DNA of 64,000 nucleotides, from assembly GCF_004524775.2 (NCBI RefSeq), contig NZ_CP119081.1, positions 1,550,001 to 1,614,000 of the forward strand, written 5' to 3'. A model generated the notes under the pieces. That model searched no databases, had not been told where the DNA came from, and was given only the letters and a program-made list of their open reading frames with translations. Within the stretch, counting starts at the first letter, position 1. The number at the start of each line of letters is the position of its first letter. Source of the stretch: Helcococcus ovis (GTDB lineage: Bacteria; Bacillota; Clostridia; Tissierellales; Peptoniphilaceae). Of the stretch, positions 35,505-45,489 are shown piece by piece. Made by a program: the position numbers and the translations under genes.

Positions 35505-36533
35505 TTAGTAAATTATCTTCTCTAAAACTCTATCCAATTCTACAATTTCAGATTCATTTGTATTCCATGTTGTTACAAACCTACATAAACCTTTATTTTC
35601 ATCTATTGCATCATATTGATACATAAATTTTTCTGACAATTTATCATGTATTTGATTATCTAATTCTACAAAAACTAAATTTGCTTCTGTATTATAAACA
35701 GTAGAAATATTATATTTTTCAAAAACATATACTAACTTTTGAGCCATATCTACAGCATTCTTTGCAATTTTAAAAAATAATCCATTTTCAAACATTGTCT
35801 TAAATTGAATTCCATATAAAAATCCTTTAGCTAACAATGCACCTCTTTGTTTTATTACCATTCTAGCATAAATATTTTTTAATTCTTCATTAACAAAAAC
35901 TACTGCTTCACCAAACATAAATCCATTTTTAGTTCCACCTATTGTAAATACATCAAGATATTTTGGTAAATCAGAAAACTCTAAATCCGAATGTTTTGAC
36001 ATAATTGCATTTGCTATTCTGGCACCATCCATAAAAAGATACAAATTTCGTGATTTACAATATTCATATAATTTTTTTAATTCGTCCCTTTTATAAACAG
36101 TTCCCAATTCAGTAGCATTTGAAATATATACCACCTTAGGCTTAGAATTATATTCATATGAATGAGAATTTAATGCCTTTTCTATTTCCTCAACTGTCAT
36201 TTTCCCATTTTTTTCTTTCACTAAAACAATTTGATGTCCAATAGCTTCTATAGAAGCATTTTCAGTATTTACAATATGCCCTGTATCGACCGAAATTACA
36301 CTTTCATGTCTCTGCATAGTCATCATTAATCCAATAACGTTGGCGATTGTCCCACCATGCAGAAAATGTATTTCAACATCATGATTTTGTAAGTTATCTT
36401 TTATATTTGAAATAGCTTCTTGAACCAACTCATCTTTGGAATATCCCTCAAACTTTTCATTTTGATATTTTTGTAATTCATCCAAAATTTTAGGATGAGA
36501 AACTTCGTTATAGTCATTTAAAAAACTTATCAT
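35505..36533 (-). CDS. ltaE: Low-specificity L-threonine aldolase
   Basis: PLP enzyme splitting threonine (or allo-threonine) into glycine and acetaldehyde. FLNDYNEVSHPKIL at the N terminus, LHGGTIANV, the aspartate in FMDGARIANA, and the PLP lysine in GGTKNG are present. Length of 342 is normal. It follows comF by two bases and precedes the lipoprotein without a gap, consistent with a polycistronic operon. Confidence 0.9.
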   Translation of the reverse strand: MISFLNDYNEVSHPKILDELQKYQNEKFEGYSKDELVQEAISNIKDNLQNHDVEIHFLHGGTIANVIGLMMTMQRHESVISVDTGHIVNTENASIEAIGHQIVLVKEKNGKMTVEEIEKALNSHSYEYNSKPKVVYISNATELGTVYKRDELKKLYEYCKSRNLYLFMDGARIANAIMSKHSDLEFSDLPKYLDVFTIGGTKNGFMFGEAVVFVNEELKNIYARMVIKQRGALLAKGFLYGIQFKTMFENGLFFKIAKNAVDMAQKLVYVFEKYNISTVYNTEANLVFVELDNQIHDKLSEKFMYQYDAIDENKGLCRFVTTWNTNESEIVELDRVLEKIIY

Positions 36534-36535
36534 TT

Positions 36536-37171
36536 TTAATTATCCTCATTTTCTGTTTTACTAGATGCGACAGCAAAAAATGTTATATCAACATCATATT
36601 CATTTAATATTTCACTTGAAACTGCCTTAAACGTTGAACCAGTAGTTACAACATCATCAATTATTAATATTTTTCTGTTATTTATTTCTAAACCATCTAT
36701 TATCTTAAAACTATTAGATAAATTTGTAAATCTATCTTTTCTGCTTAATTTGTTTTGATGCTTTGTAGAATTCACTTTTTCTAAAATATCTATTAATTTT
36801 ATGCCTGTTTGTTTAGAAAATTCTTGTGCTAATAATTTTGATTGATTATACCCTCTATCAAACTCATCTTTTTTATACATAGGAATATATGATACATAAT
36901 CAAACTCTAATCTATTTTCTTTGTAAAAATTAATTAAAATTTCAGATAAAGGTTTTACTAAATATGTATCACTATTATATTTAAACCTTTTAATAATTCC
37001 TTTTATATAATTATTATAAAATAACGGGTATAAACATCTTGAATTATCAATATATCTATTTCCAAGAATAAATTCTAATCTTTCCATGCATTCATCACAA
37101 ATATATGAATTGGATTTATTTTCTTTACAAAAATAGCAATATTCAGTTGAATAGAATAAATAATTAAGCAT
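36536..37171 (-). CDS. ComF-family amidophosphoribosyltransferase-like protein
   Basis: 211 residues. An N-terminal zinc-finger-like segment with two Cys pairs (CYFC and CDEC) precedes a phosphoribosyltransferase domain with PRPP loop ILIIDDVVTTGST. DRGYNQSKLLA is the ComFC hallmark. Relatives take part in DNA uptake and recombination. The start is ATG 37171 with GAGGAATTTT; it overlaps recD2 by eight bases. Confidence 0.87.
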   Translation of the reverse strand: MLNYLFYSTEYCYFCKENKSNSYICDECMERLEFILGNRYIDNSRCLYPLFYNNYIKGIIKRFKYNSDTYLVKPLSEILINFYKENRLEFDYVSYIPMYKKDEFDRGYNQSKLLAQEFSKQTGIKLIDILEKVNSTKHQNKLSRKDRFTNLSNSFKIIDGLEINNRKILIIDDVVTTGSTFKAVSSEILNEYDVDITFFAVASSKTENEDN

Positions 37172-39380
37172 AAAATTCCTCAATTTTTAATTTTGCATTT
37201 CTTAAACTATAATTAAGAGATGAATTTCTAGGTTTTTTGTAAGAATTCTCAATCATTTTATTCATAATTTCTTGGTTTCCAACAATTACCACCAAACTTT
37301 TACCTCTAGTTATGCCCGTATATAAAATATTTCTTGTAAGCAGCATATATGGAGATGTAGCCATAGGTATTACTACAATAGGAAATTCTGATCCTTGAGA
37401 TTTATGTATAGTCGCTGTATATGCCAAAACAATTTCACTAAATTCTTTGCTTGTATATGTTACAATCTTATCATCATAATTAGCTTCCATAGTATTATTA
37501 TCCAAAAATATATTTCGAATGAATCCCATATCCCCATTATACAAACCTTTTGTAATATTCAAATTCTTATCCTTCAATTCAATATCATAATTATTTTTAA
37601 TTTGCATTATTTTATCATTTTCTCTAAAAATAAAGTCTGAAAATTTAATTTCCGATTTATTAAATTGTGGTGCATTAAGTTTCATCTGCAATTCTCTATT
37701 AATGGAATCAACCCCACAAATACCTTTTCTAGTAGGTGTTAAAACTTGAATATCTGTCAACGGGTTTACATTATAGTGATTTGGAAGCCTATTTACAACT
37801 AAATCTACAACTGTATTTAATGTTTCAAAATCATTTTTTGTATTGACAAAAAAGAAGTCTTTATTTTCTTCATTTAATATTGGCTTTTCCCCTCTATTTA
37901 TTAAATGAGCATTTTTTACAATATTTGAATCTTCGCCCTGTCTAAAAATAGTATCCAACTTGATAGTAGGAATAACTTCCGAATCAATCATATCATTTAA
38001 AATATTTCCTGGTCCAACACTTGGAAGCTGATCCGCATCCCCTACAAAAATAATAATTGAATCATCTTTTACCGCTTTTAATAAATTATCCATCAAATAA
38101 ATATCAACCATTGAAACTTCATCAACAATTATAACATCATAGTCTAAAGGATTTGATTCGTTATATTCTAAAATTAAATCTTCATCAAAAGACTTATATC
38201 CCAACATTCTATGAATAGTAAATGCTGAATTTCCTGTAGATTCTTCCATCCTCTTTGCAGCTCTCCCTGTAGGAGCACATAAAACATATTTCATTTTTAA
38301 ATTTTTTACTATAGAAATAATAGCTTTAATAATCGTAGTTTTACCTGTACCCGGTCCACCTGTAATTATTAATAATTTTTCAATAATAGCTGTAGAAATA
38401 GCTTTTTTCTGCATTTCAGAATATGAGATATTTTCTAATTTTTCAATATAACCAATTTCTTTTTTTATATCAATTTCTTTTAAAATATTTTTAGTATATA
38501 AAATATTTATCAATCTATTCGTAATATCTATTTCCAAATCATAAATATAACTACTATATATTAAAGTTTTACCATCAATCGAAACTTTTTTTACAATATC
38601 CGATATTATTAAATATGGAATTTGATTTTCAACTAAATTTTTATCTAAACTCAATAATTTTACAGCATAAGAAATAAGAATATCATATTCTAAATAACAA
38701 TTACCATCCCTATTGGCTGATACATTTAACACATAAACAATACCTGATCTTATCCTAAATTCAGAATCAAATTTTATTCCAATCATACGTGCAATCTTAT
38801 CAGCTGTAGGAAACCCTATGCCTTTTATATCCTCTACAAGTTGATACGGATTATTTTCAATAACTTCAATAGTATGATTTTTATATTTTGCATAAATGCT
38901 AGAAACAAGCTTATTTCCCATATTAAATTTTTGTAAATACATTGATACTTGTCTACTATCCTGAAGATTAATTATACTTTCATGTATTTTTTCAACAGTT
39001 TTTTTACCTATGCCATTAATATTTAACAATTTTTCAGGTTCTTCGGTCAAAACTCTTATAGTGTCTTCTCCAAATAACTTAACTATCTCTTTAGCTCTTT
39101 TTTTCTTTATATGAGAAATTATACCTGAGCTCAGATATCTCTCAATTTGAGATATAGAACTTGGTATAATTTTTTCATAACATTTTATTTGAACTTGTTC
39201 TCCATAACTTTGATGATAAACTATATCTCCATCTAACTTTAAGATGTCTCCAACATTTAAATCTAAAATTTTGCCTACTGCTGTTATATCACCATCATCA
39301 GTTTCTAGTCTAAATACACTATATAAATTTTCTTCATTTCTATAGATAATATCAATAACCGTTCCATTTATTTGTATCAT
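37164..39380 (-). CDS. recD2: RecD2-type ATP-dependent DNA helicase
   Basis: 738-residue 5'-3' superfamily 1 helicase not associated with RecBC; acts in recombination and replication-fork repair. An N-terminal OB-like region and helix-hairpin-helix (LLNINGIGKKTVEKI, ~125-140) precede Walker A ITGGPGTGKTT around residue 343 and DEXX-type VDEVSMVD. The C terminus has AYTATIHKSQGSEFP and NILYTGITRGKS. The start is one base from the murA stop. Confidence 0.92.
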   Translation of the reverse strand: MIQINGTVIDIIYRNEENLYSVFRLETDDGDITAVGKILDLNVGDILKLDGDIVYHQSYGEQVQIKCYEKIIPSSISQIERYLSSGIISHIKKKRAKEIVKLFGEDTIRVLTEEPEKLLNINGIGKKTVEKIHESIINLQDSRQVSMYLQKFNMGNKLVSSIYAKYKNHTIEVIENNPYQLVEDIKGIGFPTADKIARMIGIKFDSEFRIRSGIVYVLNVSANRDGNCYLEYDILISYAVKLLSLDKNLVENQIPYLIISDIVKKVSIDGKTLIYSSYIYDLEIDITNRLINILYTKNILKEIDIKKEIGYIEKLENISYSEMQKKAISTAIIEKLLIITGGPGTGKTTIIKAIISIVKNLKMKYVLCAPTGRAAKRMEESTGNSAFTIHRMLGYKSFDEDLILEYNESNPLDYDVIIVDEVSMVDIYLMDNLLKAVKDDSIIIFVGDADQLPSVGPGNILNDMIDSEVIPTIKLDTIFRQGEDSNIVKNAHLINRGEKPILNEENKDFFFVNTKNDFETLNTVVDLVVNRLPNHYNVNPLTDIQVLTPTRKGICGVDSINRELQMKLNAPQFNKSEIKFSDFIFRENDKIMQIKNNYDIELKDKNLNITKGLYNGDMGFIRNIFLDNNTMEANYDDKIVTYTSKEFSEIVLAYTATIHKSQGSEFPIVVIPMATSPYMLLTRNILYTGITRGKSLVVIVGNQEIMNKMIENSYKKPRNSSLNYSLRNAKLKIEEFYA

Positions 39381-39381
39381 T

Positions 39382-40656
39382 TTAGTCCTCGATTGTTATT
39401 GACTCAATATCCGCCCCTAACTTTCTTAATTTTTCTACAAAATTATAGTATCCTCTATATATGTGATAAACATCATAAACTCTTGTTTCACCTTCTGCAA
39501 CTAAGCCTGCTAATACACAAGATGCCCCGGCTCTTAAATCTGTGGCTCTAACTTCTGCTGCCTGCAACTTATTTACCCCTTTAATCCTAGCTTCATTACC
39601 TTCTGTTATAATCAAAGCTTTCATCTTTTGTAATTCAGAAACATGCATAAATCTATTTTCAAAAACAGTTTCTTTAACTAATGAATCTCCTTCTGAAATA
39701 GTTAACAACGTCATAAATTGTGATTGAACATCTGTTGGTAATCCTGGATATGGCAATGTTTTAATATCAGTTGCCTGTAATTTATCTGTCCCTATAACTC
39801 TGATTTCATCTTCGTCTTCATTAATTTCAACAGTACACCCTATTTCTCTTAATTTAGCAATTATTGGTACCAAATGCGAAGCAACAACATTTTTAACTAG
39901 TATATTTCCTCTCGTCATAGCTGCTGCAATCATATATGTTGCAGCTTCAATTCTGTCCGGCATAACTGAATGTTCGCCACCTTTTAATTCTTTTACTCCA
40001 GTAATTTTAATCGTCCTTGTACCAGCACCTATAACTTTAGCTCCTAATTTATTTAAAAAATTTGCTAAATCGGTAATTTCAGGCTCTTGAGCAGCATTAT
40101 CAATAGTAGTTACTCCATCTGCTAAAATCGCTGCCATCAAAATATTTTCCGTAGCACCAACTGATGGAAAATCAAGATATACATAATTTCCCTTTAATCC
40201 ATTTTTAGCATTTACATCTATTGCATCTATTCCCATATGAATATCAGCCCCCAATGCCTTAAATCCTTTTAAATGTAAATCAACAGGTCTAGCTCCAATG
40301 CTACATCCTCCCGGCATATATGTCACAGATCGTCCAAATCTTGATAAAAGAGGACCTGTAACAACAAAAGAAGCTCTCATCTTATTCATTAACTCGTAAG
40401 GTGTTATGTAATCTGAAATTTCATCATTTTTAATTTTATAAGTCTTTTCATCTAATTGTTCTATTTTAGAACCTAAATATTTTAATAAATCCAACATTAC
40501 TTTTACATCTCTTAACATTGGTAAATTATTAATTACAACTTCTTCTTTTGTCAGTAACGTAGCCGCCAATAATTTTAAACCAGAATTTTTTGCGCCTTCA
40601 ATTACAACTTCTCCCCTTAAAGGACCATTTGGTTTAACTTTTATAAATTCTTTCAT
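39382..40656 (-). CDS. murA: UDP-N-acetylglucosamine 1-carboxyvinyltransferase
   Basis: First committed step of peptidoglycan synthesis: transfer of enolpyruvate from PEP to UDP-GlcNAc. KNSGLKLLAA near the N terminus binds substrate. The catalytic, fosfomycin-target cysteine is in PGGCSIGARPVDLHL. 424 residues is normal. ATG 40656 with GGAG six bases upstream is preferred to the adjacent TTG. First gene of the operon with recD2, comF, ltaE and lipoprotein; it follows mgtE by about nine bases, so the mgtE genes may be part of the same transcript. Confidence 0.95.
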   Translation of the reverse strand: MKEFIKVKPNGPLRGEVVIEGAKNSGLKLLAATLLTKEEVVINNLPMLRDVKVMLDLLKYLGSKIEQLDEKTYKIKNDEISDYITPYELMNKMRASFVVTGPLLSRFGRSVTYMPGGCSIGARPVDLHLKGFKALGADIHMGIDAIDVNAKNGLKGNYVYLDFPSVGATENILMAAILADGVTTIDNAAQEPEITDLANFLNKLGAKVIGAGTRTIKITGVKELKGGEHSVMPDRIEAATYMIAAAMTRGNILVKNVVASHLVPIIAKLREIGCTVEINEDEDEIRVIGTDKLQATDIKTLPYPGLPTDVQSQFMTLLTISEGDSLVKETVFENRFMHVSELQKMKALIITEGNEARIKGVNKLQAAEVRATDLRAGASCVLAGLVAEGETRVYDVYHIYRGYYNFVEKLRKLGADIESITIED

Positions 40657-40665
40657 CAAATTCTC

Positions 40666-42006
40666 CTAAATTAAAATTAAACTTACAAAAATTACATAAA
40701 TAATTAATGAAAGTGTATCAACTATTGTAGTAATAAGTGGTGCAGCCATCACAGCAGGATCCATATTAAGCTTTTGAGCTATAATTGGCAACAAACCACC
40801 TACAGATTTTGCTATAAGTATTGTAAATACAAGTGTTAAAGATACTGTTAATGCAATTTCTTTACTTCCGCCAAAAACTATTATTCTAAAATAATTAAAT
40901 AATGATAGACCTACACCTACTACTAATGATACCCCCAATTCTTTTAAAAAAACTCTGTGATAATCACATAATTCAATTTCTCCTACTGAAAGTCCACGAA
41001 TAACTATTGTAGAAGATTGAGAACCTGCATTTCCTCCTGTACCGATAATCATAGGTAAAAACGCTATAACCCCTGTAACAGCTGTAAGTATTTCCTCATA
41101 TTTACTAATTATTGAACCAGTAATTGTAGCTGTAAGTAATAAGATTATAAGCCAAACAAATCTATTTTTTGCAATTTCTAATACAGATGACTTTAAATAT
41201 GGTTTTTCTGATGGTGTCATAGCTGCCATAAGCTCAAAGTCTTCAGTACTTTCCTCTTTCATAACATCAACAGCATCATCGAATGTTACTACCCCTACCA
41301 ATCTCTTTTCATTATCAACAACAGGAATAGCTAAAAATCCGTATTTCTTAAATAACTTAGCAATATCTTCCTGATCATCAAATGTATTTGCATAAATTAC
41401 ATCTTCTTCCATAAGAGTTTCAACTACAACGCTTTCGTCATTTTTTAATATAGTCCTTATGGACAAATATCCTTCAAGCTTCCTACTTGCATCTGTTATA
41501 TATAAAGTATAAACTGTTTCACTCTTCATTCCTACTTTTCTAATATGTTCTAAAGTTTGTCCAACCGTCATATTTTTCTTTATATCTATAAACTCAGCAG
41601 TCATTATAGAACCTGCAGATTCTTCAGGATATTGTAAATATTGATTGATGATATTTCTCTTTTCAGGATTAATATCCTTCATGACTCTTTTTACAATATT
41701 TGCCGGTAACTCTTCCAACATATCAACAAAATCATCAATATACAAATCGTCAACTATCTCTGTCAACTCCGTGTTAGTCATCAAGTTTAATAAATGCAAT
41801 TTCATATCAGAATCAAAATATGCAAATACTTCTGATGCAATATCTTTTGGTAAAATTCTAAATACAGCCAATGTCTGAACTTCATCAATTTCTTCTATAA
41901 ATTCAGCGATATCAGCCTCATTATATTTAAGTAATTCTTCTCTAAGTTTTCTAACATTTTTTTCCTTAAGAAGATCTAATAAAAATTCTCTATTTTCCTT
42001 TTCCAT
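40666..42006 (-). CDS. mgtE: MgtE magnesium transporter, copy 2
   Basis: 446 residues: N-terminal superhelical MgtE_N domain, a CBS pair (SIMTAEFIDI and LVGVVTFDDAVDV), then five membrane helices with the selectivity region GTGGNAGSQSSTIVIRGL and a final MDPAVMAAPLITTIVDTLSLIIY. MgtE is a Mg2+-gated channel that closes at high internal Mg2+. It lies eight bases after another mgtE gene. GGGGG is four bases before the ATG. Confidence 0.94.
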   Translation of the reverse strand: MEKENREFLLDLLKEKNVRKLREELLKYNEADIAEFIEEIDEVQTLAVFRILPKDIASEVFAYFDSDMKLHLLNLMTNTELTEIVDDLYIDDFVDMLEELPANIVKRVMKDINPEKRNIINQYLQYPEESAGSIMTAEFIDIKKNMTVGQTLEHIRKVGMKSETVYTLYITDASRKLEGYLSIRTILKNDESVVVETLMEEDVIYANTFDDQEDIAKLFKKYGFLAIPVVDNEKRLVGVVTFDDAVDVMKEESTEDFELMAAMTPSEKPYLKSSVLEIAKNRFVWLIILLLTATITGSIISKYEEILTAVTGVIAFLPMIIGTGGNAGSQSSTIVIRGLSVGEIELCDYHRVFLKELGVSLVVGVGLSLFNYFRIIVFGGSKEIALTVSLTLVFTILIAKSVGGLLPIIAQKLNMDPAVMAAPLITTIVDTLSLIIYVIFVSLILI

Positions 42007-42014
42007 AAATCCCC

Positions 42015-43358
42015 CTAAAGTAATAATAATTTTGCAATTGTAAAATAAACAAATAATGACATAGAGTCAACTATTGTAGTTAATAATGGAGCCGCCATAA
42101 TTGTTGGATCCCATTTTAATAATGTTGCTCCAACCGGAAGCAATGCACCTATTAATTTTGAAAAAATTATTGTAATTAATAGCGACAATGATACTGAAAA
42201 TGCCATTGTTGTACTAACTCCACCAAATAAAATTATTCTTACAAAATTAATAGCTGCTAATCCAAAGCCAACTACTAAAGCAATCATAAATTCTTTTGCT
42301 AAAATTTTTGGCGTATCGCTCAATTCTATTTCTCCTATGGATAAACCACGAATAATAGTCGTAGATGATTGTGAGCCTGCATTACCCGCTGAATCTGTAA
42401 GCATAGGCATAAATGCAACAAGTCCAGTTAATGCTGTAATTACATCATTAAAACTATTAATAACAAATTGTGATAAAGTAGATGACATCATAAGTAATAA
42501 AAGCCATAAAAATCTCATCTTGGACAACTCAAAAATAGATGTATCCAAATACTTATTTTCATTTGGTGTAATAGCCGCCATCTTTGAAAAATCTTCCTCA
42601 GTTTCTTCATTTAAAACTTGAATAGCATCATCAAATGTTACTACCCCTACCAGTTTTTTCTCTTTATCTACTACAGGAATTGTCAAAAATTCATACTTAT
42701 CAATAAGCTTTGCAACTTCCTCTTTATCCTCTGTAGTTTCAACATATACAACATTTTCGTTTAATATATCACTAATCTTTGTATCAGGTTGATTGATCAA
42801 CATTTCTCTAATTTCAACATATCCCTTTAACACATTGTTATTATCAGTAATATATAATGTATAGAAAGTTTCATCTAACAAGTCCAACTTTCTCATTTTT
42901 TTCAAAATATCTTCAATAGTTCTATTTTCATTAACAGAAAAAAATGCTGATGTCATTATGGATCCTGCAGAATCTTTAGGATAATTTAAATACTCATTAA
43001 TTAAATTTCTTTTTTCTCCTTTAAGATTTCGCATAATCTTGTTAACAATACTATTAGGCATTTCTTCAAGCAAATCAACCATATCGTCAATATACAACTT
43101 GTCAACCAATTCTACAGTTTCATAACTTGTCATAGCAGAAATAAATTGTTCTTGAACATCAGATTCTAAATATGAAAAAGTTTCAATCGCAATAGCTTCC
43201 GGCAACAATCTAAATATCGCCAAAGCCTCTAATTTATCTATCTCTTGTAAAAATTCAGCAATATCAACTTCGTTATATTTTATTAAATTGTTTTTTAATT
43301 CTCTATAATTATTGGTTTCCAGCAACTTCAATAATTCAATTCTATTTTCTTCATTCAT
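42015..43358 (-). CDS. mgtE: MgtE magnesium transporter, copy 1
   Basis: 447-residue paralogue of the next gene with the same domains: MgtE_N, CBS pair and five membrane helices. In the pore helix, GTGGNAGSQ reads DSAGNAGSQSSTTIIRGL, and the C-terminal motif is WDPTIMAAPLLTTIVDSMSL. Tandem copies may form mixed dimers or differ in gating or ion choice. ATG 43358 with GGAG six bases upstream is preferred to the GTG four codons earlier. I see no M-box riboswitch upstream. Confidence 0.92.
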   Translation of the reverse strand: MNEENRIELLKLLETNNYRELKNNLIKYNEVDIAEFLQEIDKLEALAIFRLLPEAIAIETFSYLESDVQEQFISAMTSYETVELVDKLYIDDMVDLLEEMPNSIVNKIMRNLKGEKRNLINEYLNYPKDSAGSIMTSAFFSVNENRTIEDILKKMRKLDLLDETFYTLYITDNNNVLKGYVEIREMLINQPDTKISDILNENVVYVETTEDKEEVAKLIDKYEFLTIPVVDKEKKLVGVVTFDDAIQVLNEETEEDFSKMAAITPNENKYLDTSIFELSKMRFLWLLLLMMSSTLSQFVINSFNDVITALTGLVAFMPMLTDSAGNAGSQSSTTIIRGLSIGEIELSDTPKILAKEFMIALVVGFGLAAINFVRIILFGGVSTTMAFSVSLSLLITIIFSKLIGALLPVGATLLKWDPTIMAAPLLTTIVDSMSLFVYFTIAKLLLL

Positions 43359-43578
43359 AAAAAACTCCACAACATTTGCTATATTAATAATACCATATCA
43401 ATTAAAAAAATTCATTTATTAAGTTTTTGCAAAAAATATTTCCCGTGTTTATGATTTAGCACTACTTTTAAGGCTTGACCACTCCATATACCTTATGCTT
43501 ACATATTTACTAGACTTTTTAAATTTTTAAAAAAATAGGCAAAAAATTTTCATCTATTTTTTCATATATTAAATAAAT

Positions 43579-43608
43579 GGTGATATGATGTCCTTGGTGA
43601 TATGATGT
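43579..43608 (+). repeat. Short direct repeat
   Basis: GGTGATATGATGT occurs at 43579-43591 and 43596-43608, separated by four bases. Confidence 0.8.
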
Positions 43609-43736
43609 ATATTTTATGACTTATTTCTAATAAAGCTAACTAAAAACATGTAATTTTAATTTTTTAATGATATACAGGTAAATTTTTTTAAAAATCATGT
43701 ATTATAATAATTTTTTTATATTACAGGTAAAAAAGG

Positions 43737-43779
43737 TTTAAACTACTACCTATAAGCCGGACACATAAAATTACATTTT
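43737..43779. repeat. Degenerate repeat, copy 2 (likely insertion-sequence scar)
   Basis: Matches 28935-28978 over about 43 bases with about four transitions; this copy reads CTACTACCTATAAGCCGGAC. No transposase is attached. Confidence 0.6.
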
Positions 43780-44101
43780 GACAGTATATATTAAATGGCC
43801 ATACCAAAAATTATACAGTCAAATGTAATAAACTCTAATGATAAAAAAACTTATAAGAACAGTAATGAAGCAAAGGAGAATGTAATATAAAAAAAGTATG
43901 TGAAATTGCCTACTTGTAAATGTTAATAATCGAATAATGATAGCCGAAAAATGGTTCTATTATTTAAAATCACCACATGTAATACATAATTTGTAAGTAG
44001 ATAAAAGGAATGATTAATATAGTGGATAAACATGCTATAATTTACAAATTCTAATTTAATTTTATTATTCACAATTACCACTCTAATTCCATAAATTATT
44101 A

Positions 44102-44108
44102 AAATTCT
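44102..44108. repeat. Target-site duplication, left copy
   Basis: AAATTCT directly left of the IS21 end; the same seven bases are at 46274-46280 directly right of the element. Confidence 0.85.
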
Positions 44109-44199
44109 TGTAAATGCTAATATAACAATGTACAAAAACGATTAAATAAAAATGTACAATTTGATAAAATAAATGAATATTAAATATTAGGAGACATAT

Positions 44200-45489
44200 A
44201 TGAAATATTCATTAATTCTAAATAATATAAATTTTGAAATTAAAAATTTAGAAGACTTATCAACATTAAAAACAATTATGGATGCAAACAACTTAAAAGT
44301 TAATTACTCACAATTAGCTAATGAACTAAATGTGGATAGAAGAACAATAAAAAAATATTACGAAGGATATGAAAAGAAAAAAACTAGAAATAAATCTTCA
44401 AAAATAGACAATTTTAAGAATATAATCGAAGAACTTTTAGATGAAAATTCAATTCAAAGATTTTACTCTAAATCAATACTTTACAGATATTTGAAAGAAA
44501 ATCATAACTTAAATGTAAGCGAATCAAGTTTTAGAAGATATATATTAAACAATGATAAATTCCAAAAATATTTTTCTAAGAAAAAATATAAAGATGGTGC
44601 AAAAATTAGATTTGAAACTTCTCCAGGTGAACAAGCTCAAATTGATTGGAAAGAAGATATGACCTTTATCACTAGTGATTGTGAAATAATTAAATTAAAT
44701 ATTTTTGTATTTCAACTTTCATACTCTAGATATAGAATTTTTCATGTATCTTTAGATAAAAAGCAAGATGTGGTTTTAGACTTTTTAACAAGATCTTTTG
44801 AATTAATACAAGGGGTTCCAAAAACAATTTTATCAGATAATATGAAAACAATTATGGATGAACCAAGAACTAAGGATTCTGATGGAAAAATTAATAATAA
44901 ATTTAATCAATTCTTAAATGATTTTAATATAAGCTTAAAACCATGTATGGCTAGAAGACCTCAAACTAAAGGCAAAGTTGAATCAAGTATGAAAATACTT
45001 GAAGAAATTTATGCTTATCAAACAAAAATTAATTATGAACAATTATTAAAATTAGTAGAAAAAATTAATAATAGAGTAAACTTAAATATTCATCAAGGCA
45101 CAAATAATATACCATTAAGTTTGTTAGAAATTGAAAAAGATTCCTTAATGCCATTACCAAATGAATCACTAAGAAATCTTTACAAAATATCTTCAACAAT
45201 TCTTAAAGTTAACTCTAGTTGTATGATTTCATACAAAAGTAATCAATATTCTCTACCACCAGAATATAAAAATAAAAGAGTTAATTTAATAGTTAAAGAT
45301 AATAAACTACACATATATGATAACACAAAAGTAATAACAGTTCACAATATTTCTAAAAATAAATTAAACTATCATAAAAGCCATTATCTAGAAATTTTCA
45401 AGAATAATTTACCTAGTTATGATGAGAAAAAAGTTCAAATTTTAGTAAATGAAAATTTAAGTAAAATTGGAGGAAATTATGGAAAATAG
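44200..45489 (+). CDS. istA: IS21 transposase IstA
   Basis: 429-residue DDE transposase. N-terminal HTH (QLANELNVDRRTIKKYYEGY, ~38-57), then the rve-type catalytic core with GEQAQIDWKED (D149), KTILSDNMKTIM (D213) and TKGKVESSMK (E261), and a C-terminal beta-barrel-like region. AGGAGACATAT precedes the ATG. Overlaps istB by 11 bases, as is usual in this family. Confidence 0.95.
   Translation: MKYSLILNNINFEIKNLEDLSTLKTIMDANNLKVNYSQLANELNVDRRTIKKYYEGYEKKKTRNKSSKIDNFKNIIEELLDENSIQRFYSKSILYRYLKENHNLNVSESSFRRYILNNDKFQKYFSKKKYKDGAKIRFETSPGEQAQIDWKEDMTFITSDCEIIKLNIFVFQLSYSRYRIFHVSLDKKQDVVLDFLTRSFELIQGVPKTILSDNMKTIMDEPRTKDSDGKINNKFNQFLNDFNISLKPCMARRPQTKGKVESSMKILEEIYAYQTKINYEQLLKLVEKINNRVNLNIHQGTNNIPLSLLEIEKDSLMPLPNESLRNLYKISSTILKVNSSCMISYKSNQYSLPPEYKNKRVNLIVKDNKLHIYDNTKVITVHNISKNKLNYHKSHYLEIFKNNLPSYDEKKVQILVNENLSKIGGNYGK

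Larger units (their letters stand above)
43371..44101. other. Gene-free AT-rich region with insertion-sequence scars
   Basis: 731 bases with no credible gene. It contains a direct repeat (43579-43608), the second copy of the scar at 28935-28978 (43737-43779), and a short reading frame beginning ATGGCC at 43795 that stops after about 30 codons. Several short GC-richer patches recall transposon ends. It lies directly left of the IS21 insertion and looks like a repeated insertion target. Confidence 0.55.

Noticed and set aside
43371-43620. M-box magnesium riboswitch sought upstream of the mgtE pair
   Set aside because: No M-box core or terminator/antiterminator arrangement is visible on the minus strand.
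43923-44135. 70-codon minus-strand frame left of IS21
   Set aside because: No ribosome site or recognisable features; its start lies inside the IS21 left end, so it is a chance frame.
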